This document shows, piece after piece, positions 42,777-50,552 of a DNA stretch of 64,000 bases. Location of the stretch: assembly GCA_045650565.1 (NCBI GenBank), contig JAZRRG010000044.1, positions 62,001-126,000 of the forward strand, given 5' to 3'. How positions within the stretch are numbered: position 1 is the first letter of the stretch; each line of letters opens with the position of its first letter. The notes under the pieces are model-generated. The model was not told the DNA's origin. It did not search any database and worked only from the letters and a program-made list of their open reading frames with translations. Both the position numbers and the translations under genes were made by a program. This DNA comes from SIG565 sp045650565. Its GTDB lineage: Bacteria > Bacillota > Clostridia > Oscillospirales > Acutalibacteraceae.

Positions 42777-43997
42777 TTACTGTTTTACCGATTCTCTATA
42801 TTCCTTGGGGGTTTTACCCGTATGCTTTTTAAACACCTTTGAAAAATACTGCACATCCATTATACCGCAGTGCAGTGCAACGGTTTGTATTTGCAGCCGT
42901 GTTGTGCCCAGAAGCCGCATGGCTTGTTTTATGCGCTCCTCGGTTATATATTGGGTAACCGTTTTGCCTGTTTCCTTTTTAAAAACTGCCGATAAATACC
43001 CTGCGCTGATATTTTGTGCCGCAGCTAAAGTACTCAAGCTTAAATCAGCAGATAAATCGGTATGAATATAAACTACCGCCTTTTGCACTGTGGCGGAATA
43101 GTTTTTAACCGAGTGCTTACGCACAAGTCTACAATACGAACGGAACATTTCAGGCATTAGCTCCTGACCCTCTTTGGTTGTAGAGAGCTTTTCTATTTTT
43201 GCGGCAAAATCCGATGATATATCGTTTAAATGCACAGGATGAACGCCGCCGCCCTCGGCTGCCTTACGCAAAAGCGTATTCATTATAATGCAGTAATTTT
43301 TAAGATTGCGCAGCGGGTCGGTAAGCCGCTTTTCAAACATATTTGCCGAAAAGGTGGAAGAAAACAGTGATACCTTTTGCGTCTGTCCGTTTGCCACCGC
43401 CTGCATAAGCTCATTTTCAAAGGCGTAGCGCTTCTCCATAAGCTGCATATTGAGTAATATTTCATTATTGTGAACATTGCTTTTATTAAGCGGTAAAATA
43501 TTATCGAAGTTGTCATAGGTTATTTCCTCTACCGAATAGGCACCGACACCGCCCCAAATATGCTCAGCAAAGCTTTCCAGCATATAAAATACTGCACTTG
43601 TTTCCTCGATAATTGGTATGCTGCTATAATAACTCTCAAGCAGTTTAAAGTTTTGTGGGGGAACCGAGTATTTCTCCCCTATCTCGAGTATCTTGCTTTG
43701 GGGTAAGCTTTGTGGCATATACGGTCCTATAACCATAAGCGTTGACTCACTCATTTGCGGTAAAAGAAGAAGTATATAATCAAATTCAAAGGGTGTTTCC
43801 AATTTATATATGGTGAATGGCTTTATAGAGGATATAAACCCATATAGTGTGCCTTCATCCTTTATTTCACCAAACAGCCCTTTAAATCCATTATCAAAGA
43901 TTTTTTCGGGGGATTTCTCATAGTCAATAAACGATATCTGCAAACGACTCTTTTTTAGCGTCGAGCATAAAAAACGCAGTTCGTTCTCGTAAAACAC
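42777..43997 (-). CDS. AraC-family regulator of the hexuronate locus
   Basis: 406 residues if translated from GTG 43997, which has GGGGG eight bases upstream; a TTG at 44024 would add nine residues. C-terminal HTH_18 (about 310-406: LSLSTLAAAQNISAGYLSAVFKKETGKTVTQYI and TVALHCGIMDVQYFSKVFKKHTGKTPKEYRESV) has two helix-turn-helix units. The N-terminal part is an unassigned ligand-binding region. It heads the uxaC-uxuA-uxuB operon and is divergent from the symporter, so it likely controls both directions. Confidence 0.88.
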   Translation of the reverse strand: MFYENELRFLCSTLKKSRLQISFIDYEKSPEKIFDNGFKGLFGEIKDEGTLYGFISSIKPFTIYKLETPFEFDYILLLLPQMSESTLMVIGPYMPQSLPQSKILEIGEKYSVPPQNFKLLESYYSSIPIIEETSAVFYMLESFAEHIWGGVGAYSVEEITYDNFDNILPLNKSNVHNNEILLNMQLMEKRYAFENELMQAVANGQTQKVSLFSSTFSANMFEKRLTDPLRNLKNYCIIMNTLLRKAAEGGGVHPVHLNDISSDFAAKIEKLSTTKEGQELMPEMFRSYCRLVRKHSVKNYSATVQKAVVYIHTDLSADLSLSTLAAAQNISAGYLSAVFKKETGKTVTQYITEERIKQAMRLLGTTRLQIQTVALHCGIMDVQYFSKVFKKHTGKTPKEYRESVKQ

Positions 43998-44045
43998 CTC
44001 TACACCCCCATACAAAATGAACAAATTTATCCACTTCTTTTAATT

Positions 44046-44074
44046 ATTTTATTACATATTTTAGTTAATTTCAA
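44046..44074 (-). promoter_or_regulatory. promoter of the AraC-regulator/uxaC operon
   Basis: Minus strand TTGAAA (44069-44074), 17-base spacer, TAAAAT (44046-44051). The 200-bp divergent intergenic is strongly AT-rich. Confidence 0.65.
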
Positions 44075-44126
44075 TAGGTAATTTATTAAAATAATTAAAA
44101 TATTCCAAGTTTTAATTAAATTTTTA

Positions 44127-44156
44127 CTCACAAATATCTGTGAAAGGTTTTATAAT
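44127..44156 (+). promoter_or_regulatory. promoter of the symporter gene
   Basis: Consensus TATAAT (44151-44156) with a weak CTCACA (44127-44132) 18 bases upstream. The weak -35 box suits activator control by the AraC-type protein. Confidence 0.6.
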
Positions 44157-44207
44157 AGATTTGTAAGATTTTAAAGTTATATTCTTACAGAAAGAAGGAT
44201 GGAGAAA

Positions 44208-45638
44208 ATGAGTAAACAACCAAAACTCGACTCTAATGGCTTCCGCAAATTCGGCATCCGTGACAGTATCGCTTATGCCGCCGGTGACCTTGCCTGCAAC
44301 ATGAGCTTTGCGCTTAAAGGCACTATGTCAATTTTCTGGACACAGTTTATGGGTATGGACCTGTGGTATGCACTGCTTTTAATCATAGTGCAGGTATGGG
44401 ATGCCATAAATGACCCGCTTATCGGTTCTATTATTGATGCTGACAGACATCAGTATAAGAAAAACAAGTTCCTTACATACATTTGGGCCGGTTCTCTCGG
44501 ACTTATTATAGGTGGCGCTTGTTGTTTCTTGCCTTTCCCCAATGCGCCTACTTGGGCTAAGTTCATAATCTTTATTGCAGGTTATGTTGTTTGGGATGCT
44601 TTCTATACTGTAGCAAACGTTCCTTACGGCTCACTCTTGTCGCTCATTTCTAACGATGTTAAGGACAGAGCTTCTCTCTCAGCTTGGCGTTCAATCGGTT
44701 CCATCTTCGGCAATATGCTCCCGATGGTAATTCTTCCCTTTATTATTTATGACAGCAATAACAACCTCATTGGTGAGCGTGTATTTATAGCTGCTCTTAT
44801 TATGGGTGTGCTTGGTTTCTTCTGCTTCCAGTTTATGATTAAAAACACTGAAATCCGTGTTGAAACCAACGTAACACTCAATGAAGATGCACCAAAATTT
44901 AATGTATTTAAGGCATTTGGTAACTTTATAAAGAACCGCCCCGCAGTTGGCGCTACAGTTGCCGCTATGGGTATGTTCATCGGTATGCAGGGCGCTACCA
45001 CCGCTGTTACCGTTATCTTCCAGTCCTATTTCAAAAACGTTCAGATTTCGGGTATAGTTCAGCTCTTTGCTATGATTCCGATAGTTGTATTTACTCCTCT
45101 TGCTCGTAAGATGGTTGCTAAATACGGTAAAAAAGAGCTTGCAACATTTGGCTCTATCGTTTCAATTATCGCAGGTCTGGGTCTATTTATCATTACGCCT
45201 AACAACACAGGCCTCGACCTTATAATTTATATTGTTTGTCAACTATTCTTCTCATTAGGCCTTGGTATCTATTCTACGGTATCTTGGGCTATGATGGGTG
45301 ATGCTATCGACTATAATGAGTGGAAATTCGGCACTCGTGAAGAGGGCGTTGTTTATTCGCTCCATTCGTTCTTCCGTAAGTTAGCACAGGGTATTGGTCC
45401 CTCGCTCGTGCTTATCATCATGGTTGCTTTCGGATATGTTGGCGCAAATGAAGGAAATCAGCTGTGGGAAGTTGCAATTAACATGCGTTATATTGTTGCT
45501 GCAACATTCCTGTTCTCCGCTATTCTCCAGTTTATTGGTCTTGGCCTTATCTACAACCTCGATAAGAAGACCTTGGCTCAAATGAACAAAGAGCTCGGAC
45601 GTGACATCGAAGAACAAAACTCTGACAATTTAGCTTAA
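44208..45638 (+). CDS. glycoside-pentoside-hexuronide (GPH) cation symporter
   Basis: 476 residues from ATG 44208, which has GGAG and AAGG upstream; ATG 44199 would fall on the AAGG site. Imports a glycoside or hexuronide with a cation. GPH hallmarks: AYAAGDLACNMSFAL near residue 25, WDAINDPLIGSIIDAD near 70, and about 12 membrane helices. Divergent from the hexuronate catabolic operon and 65 bases ahead of a GH2 gene, which suggests a glucuronide substrate. Confidence 0.93.
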   Translation: MSKQPKLDSNGFRKFGIRDSIAYAAGDLACNMSFALKGTMSIFWTQFMGMDLWYALLLIIVQVWDAINDPLIGSIIDADRHQYKKNKFLTYIWAGSLGLIIGGACCFLPFPNAPTWAKFIIFIAGYVVWDAFYTVANVPYGSLLSLISNDVKDRASLSAWRSIGSIFGNMLPMVILPFIIYDSNNNLIGERVFIAALIMGVLGFFCFQFMIKNTEIRVETNVTLNEDAPKFNVFKAFGNFIKNRPAVGATVAAMGMFIGMQGATTAVTVIFQSYFKNVQISGIVQLFAMIPIVVFTPLARKMVAKYGKKELATFGSIVSIIAGLGLFIITPNNTGLDLIIYIVCQLFFSLGLGIYSTVSWAMMGDAIDYNEWKFGTREEGVVYSLHSFFRKLAQGIGPSLVLIIMVAFGYVGANEGNQLWEVAINMRYIVAATFLFSAILQFIGLGLIYNLDKKTLAQMNKELGRDIEEQNSDNLA

Positions 45639-45644
45639 TGTTTT

Positions 45645-45679
45645 AAAGTCCGATTGTCAGGCCACAATCGGACTTTTTT
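45645..45679 (+). terminator. terminator/attenuator between symporter and GH2 gene
   Basis: Perfect 13-bp stem, arms 45645-45657 and 45664-45676 (AAAGTCCGATTGT/ACAATCGGACTTT), then TTTTTT. It lies inside what appears a single operon, so it may set unequal expression of transporter and enzyme. Confidence 0.88.
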
Positions 45680-45703
45680 ATATATTTTTTCGGAGGAAAA
45701 TAA

Positions 45704-47965
45704 ATGAGAAACATTTTAAACCTAAATGCAAATTGGTTGTTCAAAAAGGACACAACCGATATCACCTGTAAAGATTGCGAGGCCATAAATCTTCCGCACT
45801 CTTGGAATGCCGAGGACGGTATGGATGGCGGTAACGATTATTTCCGTGGCTCGTGTCTTTACACTAAGACATTGAATAAATCGGAGCTTCCCGCTGCCGA
45901 CCTTTATTACCTTGAGTTTCGTGGAACAAATTCTTCCGCCGACCTTTTTGTAAACGGTGAAAAATTAGCGCACCACGATGGCGGTTATTCCACCTGGCGA
46001 GTAAACATTACCGACCATATAACCGAGCAAACCGAAATTGCACTTATCGTTGATAACACCGCTAACGATACCGTTTATCCACAGATGGCGGACTTTACCT
46101 TCTACGGTGGTATCTACCGTGATGTTAACTTAATTTGCGTAAATAATAGTCACTTTGACCTTGACTACTACGGTGGTCCCGGCTTTATGATTACACCGAC
46201 AGTTGAGGGCAAAAATGCAACCGTTGAGGTTGAAGCTTTTGTTAAAAATCTAACCGATAATCAAAAATTGGTTTATACCATTTATGATAAGGAAGAAAAA
46301 GAGCTTTTAAAAACCGAAGCAACCGATACAAAGGTTCTCTTTGAAATTAAAGATGTTCACCTTTGGCACGGACGTCGTGACCCCTATCTTTACTGCTGTG
46401 AAGTAGAGATTACCGAAAACGGTGAGGTAATAGATAATGTTTGCAGCCGTTTTGGTTGCCGCAGCTTTAAGATTGATGCCGACAACGGCTTTATCTTAAA
46501 CGGTGAGGAATATCCGCTTCGTGGTGTATCACGCCATCAAGACCGTTGGGGCTTTGGTAACGCCCTGCTGCCCGAACACCACACCGAAGATATGGATTTA
46601 ATTTGCGAGGTTGGTGCTACAACAATTCGTTTGGCACACTACCAGCACGACCAGTACTTCTATGACCTGTGTGATGAGCGTGGTATGGTTATTTGGGCTG
46701 AAATTCCCTATATTTCGAAGCATATGCCAACAGGCCGTGAGAACACTATTTCTCAAATGAAGGAGCTTGTAATCCAAAACTACAACCATCCGTCAATCGT
46801 AGTTTGGGGACTTTCTAACGAAATTTCTATTGGCGGCTCGGATGATGATTTGCTCGAAAATCATAGAATACTTAACGACCTTGTTCACGATTTAGACAAG
46901 ACAAGACTCACCACCATTGCTGCCGTTTCAATGTGCAAAATGGATGACCCGTATTTGCTTATTCCCGATGTTGTTTCCTACAACCATTACTTTGGTTGGT
47001 ACGGTGGTGATACATCTATGAACGGACCTTGGTTTGATAAGTTCCATGCAATGCACCCTACCATTCCGATAGGTTGCTCCGAATACGGCTGTGAGGCACT
47101 TAACTGGCATACCTCCGAGCCCAAGCAGGGCGACTACACCGAGGAGTATCAGGCATACTACCATGAGGAGCTTATTAAGCAGCTGTTTACCCGTAAATAT
47201 ATGTGGGCAACACATGTTTGGAATATGTTCGACTTTGGCGCCGATGCTCGAAACGAGGGTGGTGAGAACGGACAAAACCATAAGGGTCTTGTAACCATTG
47301 ACCGCAAATATAAGAAGGATTCCTTCTATGCATACAAGGCGTGGTTATCAGATGAGCCGTTTGTGCATCTTTGCGGTAAGCGTTATATCGACCGAGTAGA
47401 AGATGTTACTAAGGTTACTGTTTACTCGAATCAGCCCGAGGTTGAGCTCTTTGTAAACGGAGAGAGCATAGGTAAGAAAACCGCCGATGACCACTTCTTC
47501 TATTTTGAGGTTAAAAATGAGGGAGAAAGCACCATCACAGCAAAGTCGGGAGAACTGATCGATGAAGGTACTATCCGCAAGGTAGAAGAGCGTAATATGG
47601 ACTATGTGCTCGTAGAAAAGGGTGCCGTTCTTAACTGGTTTGATATTGATGCCCCCGAGGGTCGTTTCTCGCTTAATGATAAGATTTCCGATATTATGGA
47701 GTCACCCCGTGGCAAGCTTTGGTTTGTTGGCGTGGGCCTTAAAATCAAGAAAAAGATGGATGAGGGAAAGAAAAATAAGGATAAAAAATCAGGCGGATTT
47801 GATGTAGACCTTAAATCAGGCGACAGCGGTCTTATGCAGATGATGGGCGGCTTTACGGTACTTCGCCTGACCGGTATGATGGGTATGATGAACATAAGCT
47901 TTACCAAGGAAGAGCTCCTTAAAATGAACAAGAAGCTAAACCGCATTAAAAAACCCAAAAAATAA
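45704..47965 (+). CDS. glycoside hydrolase family 2, probable beta-glucuronidase
   Basis: 753 residues, no signal peptide. Domains: sugar-binding jelly roll (about 1-180), immunoglobulin-like (180-265), TIM barrel (265-545). Acid/base E373 in GLSNEI, nucleophile E460 in GCSEYG. The N525-x-K527 motif (NHKG) that recognises the sugar carboxylate in glucuronidases is present, although many beta-galactosidases share NxK. The uxu neighbours favour glucuronide cleavage. The C-terminal extension (about 640-753) is lysine-rich then Met-Gly rich (MMGG, MMGMM) and ends KKPKK, which is odd for GH2. Confidence 0.85.
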   Translation: MRNILNLNANWLFKKDTTDITCKDCEAINLPHSWNAEDGMDGGNDYFRGSCLYTKTLNKSELPAADLYYLEFRGTNSSADLFVNGEKLAHHDGGYSTWRVNITDHITEQTEIALIVDNTANDTVYPQMADFTFYGGIYRDVNLICVNNSHFDLDYYGGPGFMITPTVEGKNATVEVEAFVKNLTDNQKLVYTIYDKEEKELLKTEATDTKVLFEIKDVHLWHGRRDPYLYCCEVEITENGEVIDNVCSRFGCRSFKIDADNGFILNGEEYPLRGVSRHQDRWGFGNALLPEHHTEDMDLICEVGATTIRLAHYQHDQYFYDLCDERGMVIWAEIPYISKHMPTGRENTISQMKELVIQNYNHPSIVVWGLSNEISIGGSDDDLLENHRILNDLVHDLDKTRLTTIAAVSMCKMDDPYLLIPDVVSYNHYFGWYGGDTSMNGPWFDKFHAMHPTIPIGCSEYGCEALNWHTSEPKQGDYTEEYQAYYHEELIKQLFTRKYMWATHVWNMFDFGADARNEGGENGQNHKGLVTIDRKYKKDSFYAYKAWLSDEPFVHLCGKRYIDRVEDVTKVTVYSNQPEVELFVNGESIGKKTADDHFFYFEVKNEGESTITAKSGELIDEGTIRKVEERNMDYVLVEKGAVLNWFDIDAPEGRFSLNDKISDIMESPRGKLWFVGVGLKIKKKMDEGKKNKDKKSGGFDVDLKSGDSGLMQMMGGFTVLRLTGMMGMMNISFTKEELLKMNKKLNRIKKPKK

Positions 47966-47974
47966 AAACCGATA

Positions 47975-48008
47975 AAAAAACTCAACCGAATTTTCGGTTG
48001 AGTTTTTT
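47975..48008. terminator. terminator after the GH2 gene
   Basis: Perfect 15-bp stem, arms 47975-47989 and 47994-48008 (core CTCAACCGA/TCGGTTGAG), with A/T runs on both sides. It also ends the convergent membrane protein gene. Confidence 0.93.
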
Positions 48009-48021
48009 GTTTTTAAAAATA

Positions 48022-49002
48022 TCAAACTGTCTCGTTTTCCTCGGCTGTCGGCACTTCTTCGTTTACAACATCTTCTACAGCCGTTTCCTGTACGGCGGCT
48101 ACACTTTGTGCTGCCAACGCCTTTTTGGCTTTTGCCTTTTTAATAACTACATATTCTATCATAAGCACTATTGCAAAAACGAGTATTGCCGCTGTCCTTA
48201 CAATTAGTCCTGTTGTGAGGGATACCGAAAGTCTGCCAATAACGCTTCCTAACAACGCCTCGCCCTGTGCCAATTGCTCGATTGCATTTGCTCCTACAAC
48301 AAACGCCAAGCACACCAAAATGGCAATTCCCGATGCTATAAATAAATCAATTGAAAGCCATTTGATACCTTTAAAGCCAGGCAAACGGCAAACAAATATA
48401 AGCGCCGAAAGAAGTATTAAGGTGACAATTATCGAAATCTTTATACGTGTAGCCCTACCTATAATATCAAATGCTATTTGAATTTCGGGGTTTTCCTCTA
48501 CATGCTCTTGCACCAACTCTTGCGGCTTGGGTAAAGAGTTTATAAGCTCACCCGCCTGTAAATCGATAGCTTTTTTTAATTCCTCTGCTATCTCCTGTTC
48601 GGACATATCACTCGGTGCACCTTCTATTTCCATCATAACGGCAGTCAGCTCATCAATATTATCTTCAACTATTTTCTTGAGTGCCTCTGCCGTAAGCTTG
48701 GATTCGGTGGTCTTGCCGCTTAAGGTGTTTGTAATGTCGGTTGCGTACAACTCAAAAAATTCTCTTGCGGCGTTTGTTGTCAAAATCGCCTCCATGCCCG
48801 CCTGCTCAGCAGTTTCAGACCCCTCGGTTACTATAGATGATATATCAATATCTGTAACCACTTTTGATAAATTCTTTGGGTTAAGCAGGGATAACGATGA
48901 CAAAACAATCGGCGAAACAATTAAGCTTATAACCAAAACAAAGCTTAAAATAATCGCAAAAATGATTCCCAAAACATTTAATGCTTTTTTACCGCTACTC
49001 AT
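48022..49002 (-). CDS. four-helix membrane protein, hypothetical
   Basis: 326 residues. One N-terminal helix (about 9-35), an extracytoplasmic domain of about 150 residues rich in acidic helices (EQEIAEELKKAIDLQ), then three helices (about 190-210, 220-245, 265-290), and an acidic, alanine-rich cytoplasmic tail (VQETAVEDVVNEEVPTAEENETV). No named family was recognised. It stands between the GH2 gene and the MATE gene in the same direction as MATE. Confidence 0.7.
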   Translation of the reverse strand: MSSGKKALNVLGIIFAIILSFVLVISLIVSPIVLSSLSLLNPKNLSKVVTDIDISSIVTEGSETAEQAGMEAILTTNAAREFFELYATDITNTLSGKTTESKLTAEALKKIVEDNIDELTAVMMEIEGAPSDMSEQEIAEELKKAIDLQAGELINSLPKPQELVQEHVEENPEIQIAFDIIGRATRIKISIIVTLILLSALIFVCRLPGFKGIKWLSIDLFIASGIAILVCLAFVVGANAIEQLAQGEALLGSVIGRLSVSLTTGLIVRTAAILVFAIVLMIEYVVIKKAKAKKALAAQSVAAVQETAVEDVVNEEVPTAEENETV

Positions 49003-49079
49003 AATTTTTCTCCTTTTTTATACTTGACAATATTTGTATTGTTTAATTAAATTCTAATTGAGAAAAAGTAAAATGTCAA

Positions 49080-50423
49080 TTAAAATTTATCTTCCCTCTT
49101 AATCAGAAAGTTTATTATAAACGGTACACTCACAAGTCCTGTTAGCACATCGGCTAAGGGTTGAGAAATTTGTATGCCTGTAAGCCCCCACAAGCTTGTG
49201 GTTATAATAAGGGTTGGTATAAACATAATACCCGAGCGCATAAGCGATAAAATAGATGACATAACGGGCTTTCTCGCACTTTGGTAAAACATATTTATAG
49301 GTACCGACAAAGCCAAAAACATAGTGCCAAAGCAGGCATATTTTAGTGCCGCTGTACCGATTTTTACAGTTTCGGCATTGTGCTGGAATATATAAACTAT
49401 ATCCTTTGCAAAAAACATACAGGGAACTGCTATCATACATATTAAAACAATACCTATACCCATAGTAACTATGAGTCCACGCTTTACTCTATCATATCTT
49501 TTTGCTTGATAGTTAAAGGATGCCACGGGTTGATAGCCCTGACCAATACCCAGTCCCACGCACATAATAAACATACTTACACGACCCACAACGCTCATTG
49601 CAGCTATTGCGGCATCCCCGTACGGACGGGTAAGATTATTAAGCATACCGTGGGAGATGGAGCTGAGCCCCTGTCGAATAAGTGCAGGGAAACCGACCAT
49701 GCATATATTTAAATATTCACGGTAACTTTTTGATACCGCCGATATTTTTATGGTGCTTTGTGCTTTAGAGCTAAAGAACACCAGCAAAATAACAAAGCTT
49801 ATACTTTGTGAAACAACGGTTGCAATACCTGCACCCAATATACCCCATTTTAGCACCGACACCAACAGCCAGTCACCAAAAATGTTGATTATTGCACCCG
49901 ATACCAAGCCAAACATTGAATAAAACGCCTTGCCCTCATATCTTAAATTGTTATTTAGCACCATAGAGCCGATAACAATCGGACAGCCGAGCAATACACA
50001 AGCTCCGTACTGTTTAGCATAAGGTAAAATGGTGTCTGTGCTGCCGAGCAACCTTAATAGAGGAGTTAAAAATATACCGCCCAAAACAAGAAACACTATG
50101 CCTACCGAAATTCCTGTAAAAAAAGCGGTTGAAACATATCTATCGGCTTCATCGGTGTCCTTGTCGGCTAACGCCTTTGAAACCATTGTGCCCGAGCCCT
50201 GTCCCAACATAAAAGCAATTGCCTGAATTACCGCTTGTAAAGCAAACAATATACCCGTTGCCGCTTGCGGACTCTCACCTAAGCTGCCCACAAAGTATGT
50301 ATCTACCATATTGTAAATGTTGGTAACCAGCATTGATATTGTTGTTGGTATACCAAGCGACACAATAAGCCGAACAAGAGGTGTTTCGGTCATTTTTTTA
50401 TAATAAATGTCTGACGCTGTCAT
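49080..50423 (-). CDS. MATE-family efflux transporter
   Basis: 447 residues from ATG 50423 (MTASDIYYKKMTETP), since GAAAGAAGG lies seven bases before it; a TTG 21 bases upstream is unlikely. Twelve membrane helices in two repeats. Characteristic blocks include GIPTTISMLVTNIYNMVDTYFVG and AMSVVGRVSMFIMCVGLGIGQGYQPVASFNYQAKRY. Exports drugs or metabolites in exchange for sodium or protons. Divergent from the glycosyltransferase operon. Confidence 0.92.
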   Translation of the reverse strand: MTASDIYYKKMTETPLVRLIVSLGIPTTISMLVTNIYNMVDTYFVGSLGESPQAATGILFALQAVIQAIAFMLGQGSGTMVSKALADKDTDEADRYVSTAFFTGISVGIVFLVLGGIFLTPLLRLLGSTDTILPYAKQYGACVLLGCPIVIGSMVLNNNLRYEGKAFYSMFGLVSGAIINIFGDWLLVSVLKWGILGAGIATVVSQSISFVILLVFFSSKAQSTIKISAVSKSYREYLNICMVGFPALIRQGLSSISHGMLNNLTRPYGDAAIAAMSVVGRVSMFIMCVGLGIGQGYQPVASFNYQAKRYDRVKRGLIVTMGIGIVLICMIAVPCMFFAKDIVYIFQHNAETVKIGTAALKYACFGTMFLALSVPINMFYQSARKPVMSSILSLMRSGIMFIPTLIITTSLWGLTGIQISQPLADVLTGLVSVPFIINFLIKREDKF

Positions 50424-50485
50424 TTTTACGCCTTCTTTCGACAATAATTATACCACTCATTTAAACCCATTACAACATTTATCTC

Positions 50486-50514
50486 TTGAAATATATTGTA
50501 TTTAGTATTACAAT
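50486..50514 (+). promoter_or_regulatory. promoter of the glycosyltransferase operon
   Basis: TTGAAA (50486-50491), 17-base spacer, TACAAT (50509-50514), upstream of the AGGTGAT ribosome binding site and ATG 50553. Confidence 0.8.
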
Positions 50515-50552
50515 GTAATTTGTAGAAATGTGTATTATTTTAGGTGATAGTT

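Noticed and set aside
44143..44156. Possible CcpA (cre) site TGAAAGGTTTTATA at the symporter promoter
   Set aside because: The central CG of the cre consensus is missing, so the match is no better than chance in AT-rich DNA.
49024..49052. TTGACA on the plus strand near 49024 as a promoter
   Set aside because: It points at the 3' end of the minus-strand MATE gene with no plus-strand gene ahead; the motif is part of an ACAATA/TATTGT palindrome.
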